Of a stretch of 5,705 nucleotides of DNA, positions 4,666 to 5,705 are shown piece after piece. The DNA lies in NCBI GenBank assembly GCA_002431805.1, contig DJEE01000023.1, forward strand, positions 11,660 to 17,364, written 5' to 3'. Origin of the DNA: Eggerthellaceae bacterium UBA5906 (lineage in GTDB: Bacteria; Actinomycetota; Coriobacteriia; Coriobacteriales; Eggerthellaceae). The notes under the pieces are model-generated. The model did no database searches. It was not told where the DNA came from and saw only the letters and a list, made by a program, of their open reading frames with translations. The stretch's first letter is position 1, and each line of letters begins with the position of its first letter. A program made the translations under genes and the position numbers.

Positions 4666-5705
4666 ATGGCAGAGCAAGCAGAAAGCGGGATGTCCCGCCG
4701 CGGCTTTATGCGCGCTGCAGGTATCAGCCTGATCGGCGCTGCTGCGGCTACGGGCGCTTTCGGTCTGACCGGCTGCTCCGGCGAGGCGAAAGCGGACGGC
4801 GTTGCCGTAGAGAACAAGGGCGGCTGCGGTGACTTCAGCGAAAGCATCTACACCGATGCGTTCCCGGTGAAAACGCGCAACATCCCGGTGGTGGACGTTG
4901 ACAGCGGCATCGTTCGCCAGGGCAATGTGGCGTTTGAGCTGCGCGACATCCCGGCAAGCGAGATTCTGCGCACCGAGGAAACCGACGTGCTGGTTATCGG
5001 CTGCGGCTTGACCGGCTCGGTGGCGGCAGTGTCGGCTTCCGACGACGGCAAGACGAAGGTTTTGTGCGTTGAGAAGATGAACGTGGGACGCGGCATGTTC
5101 GAAGGCATGGGCGTTGTTGGCGGCAAGAAGATGGAAGAAGCGGGCAACATCGTCGATAAGGCCGAGATGATGGACCGCATGCGCCACGCCGCGTATTACC
5201 GTGTGCCCATCGACCCCATCAAGCTGTGGGCTGACCGCTCCGGCGAGGCTGCCGACTGGCTGCAGGAGAAGTTCGACGAGGGCGAAGGCAAAATCCAGAC
5301 GTACTTCAAGAAGGGCACGCCTGCCGCGCACAACTTCGAAGTGCCACAAACCGAGATTGCTTTCAAAAGCGAGCTGTGGAGCGAGAAGACCACGTCAAAC
5401 GCCGGTGGTGCGGGCATCTACATTGTTGCCGACTTGGCCAACACGTTCAGCAAGCGTCCGAACGCCGATTTGCGTTACAACGTTGCCGGCGTGCAGCTTA
5501 TCCGAGAAGGCGACAACGGTCGCGTGACTGGCGCCATCCTGAAGGACGCCGACGGCTATTTCCGCGTGAACGCTTCCAAGGGCGTGATTGTGGCAACGGG
5601 CGGTTTTGATTCCAACCCTGCCATGCTGAAGGCATGGTGCCGCGCCGAGGACATTGCCGCGTGCGCCAGCTGGTGCCCCAACGAAGGCACCACGGGCGAC
5701 GGCCA
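4666..5705 (+). CDS. Tat-exported FAD-binding flavoprotein reductase, probable lipoprotein (3' end cut by window)
   Basis: The visible 346 codons encode the N-terminal part of a fumarate reductase/succinate dehydrogenase flavoprotein-like enzyme (FAD_binding_2 type). A Tat signal has SRRGFMR at 10-16, a hydrophobic region to about residue 34, and a lipobox LTGC ending at C37. It is therefore probably a lipid-anchored protein on the outer face of the membrane. A linker of about 65 residues precedes the Rossmann strand DVLVIGCGLTG (107-117), whose GxGxxG motif has Cys as its second residue. E136 in VLCVEK should bind the FAD ribose. Downstream are VIVATGGFDSN (307-317) and NEGTTGDG close to the window edge, both typical FAD contacts. 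No FMN-binding or haem (CxxCH) domain is seen, so electrons would come from a separate donor. The catalytic cap and active-site Arg/His residues lie beyond the edge, so the substrate cannot be judged. Family members use fumarate, urocanate, other enoates, steroids or plant compounds. Regulation by the divergent TetR protein is inferred. Confidence 0.93.
   Translation, partial: MAEQAESGMSRRGFMRAAGISLIGAAAATGAFGLTGCSGEAKADGVAVENKGGCGDFSESIYTDAFPVKTRNIPVVDVDSGIVRQGNVAFELRDIPASEILRTEETDVLVIGCGLTGSVAAVSASDDGKTKVLCVEKMNVGRGMFEGMGVVGGKKMEEAGNIVDKAEMMDRMRHAAYYRVPIDPIKLWADRSGEAADWLQEKFDEGEGKIQTYFKKGTPAAHNFEVPQTEIAFKSELWSEKTTSNAGGAGIYIVADLANTFSKRPNADLRYNVAGVQLIREGDNGRVTGAILKDADGYFRVNASKGVIVATGGFDSNPAMLKAWCRAEDIAACASWCPNEGTTGDG
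4690..4779 (+). other. Tat signal peptide with lipobox in the flavoprotein
   Basis: Residues 9-38 comprise the twin-arginine motif SRRGFMR, a weakly hydrophobic Ala/Gly-rich core as is usual for Tat signals, and LTGC with C37 as the likely lipidated residue. Export through Tat fits a protein that folds around FAD in the cytoplasm before transport. Confidence 0.85.

Noticed and set aside
4504..5349. Minus-strand frame of 281 codons opposite the flavoprotein gene
   Set aside because: It runs antisense to the Tat signal and FAD motifs and through the operator region, and its composition is that of a shadow frame.

Overview
The window looks like chromosomal DNA of a moderately GC-rich, anaerobic Coriobacteriia bacterium, most likely the Eggerthellaceae (Eggerthella, Slackia, Adlercreutzia or Gordonibacter relatives). 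This is inferred from three things: a Tat-exported, lipobox-bearing FAD_binding_2 reductase of the kind this family carries in many copies, a neighbouring one-component regulator, and a type IA topoisomerase ending in a lysine/alanine-rich tail. No species can be named from the sequence alone.

Layout. A perfect 23-bp inverted repeat (1-53) lies just beyond the stop of a small minus-strand gene (67-552) for a secreted or membrane-anchored protein of unknown function. A stretch of about 440 bp (553-990) follows, with a 14-bp palindrome, a possible small ORF and a weak candidate promoter. A complete 864-residue type IA DNA topoisomerase (991-3585, plus strand) comes next. Its motifs read as the archaeal-type subfamily rather than the E. 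coli type, and it carries four C-terminal zinc ribbons and a histone-H1-like basic tail. A strong bidirectional hairpin terminator (3630-3678) separates it from a convergent minus-strand TetR/AcrR regulator (3764-4456, TTG start). The regulator is divergent from a plus-strand flavoprotein reductase gene (4666 to beyond the right edge) with a Tat signal and a lipobox.

How the parts work together. The 209-bp gap between the regulator and the flavoprotein holds two exact 19-bp direct repeats 32 bp apart (about three helical turns). Each contains the 13-bp palindrome CGTACA-G-TGTACG. One lies over the spacer and -10 box of a good predicted promoter (TTGAAA, 17 bp, TACGAT), the other just downstream of the expected transcription start. 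The simplest reading is a substrate-inducible module: the TetR protein represses a cell-surface respiratory reductase until a ligand, perhaps the reductase substrate, releases it. The substrate is unknown and the catalytic half of the reductase lies outside the window. This module and the archaeal-like topoisomerase are the two items most worth following up. The topoisomerase is probably housekeeping and unrelated to the reductase.
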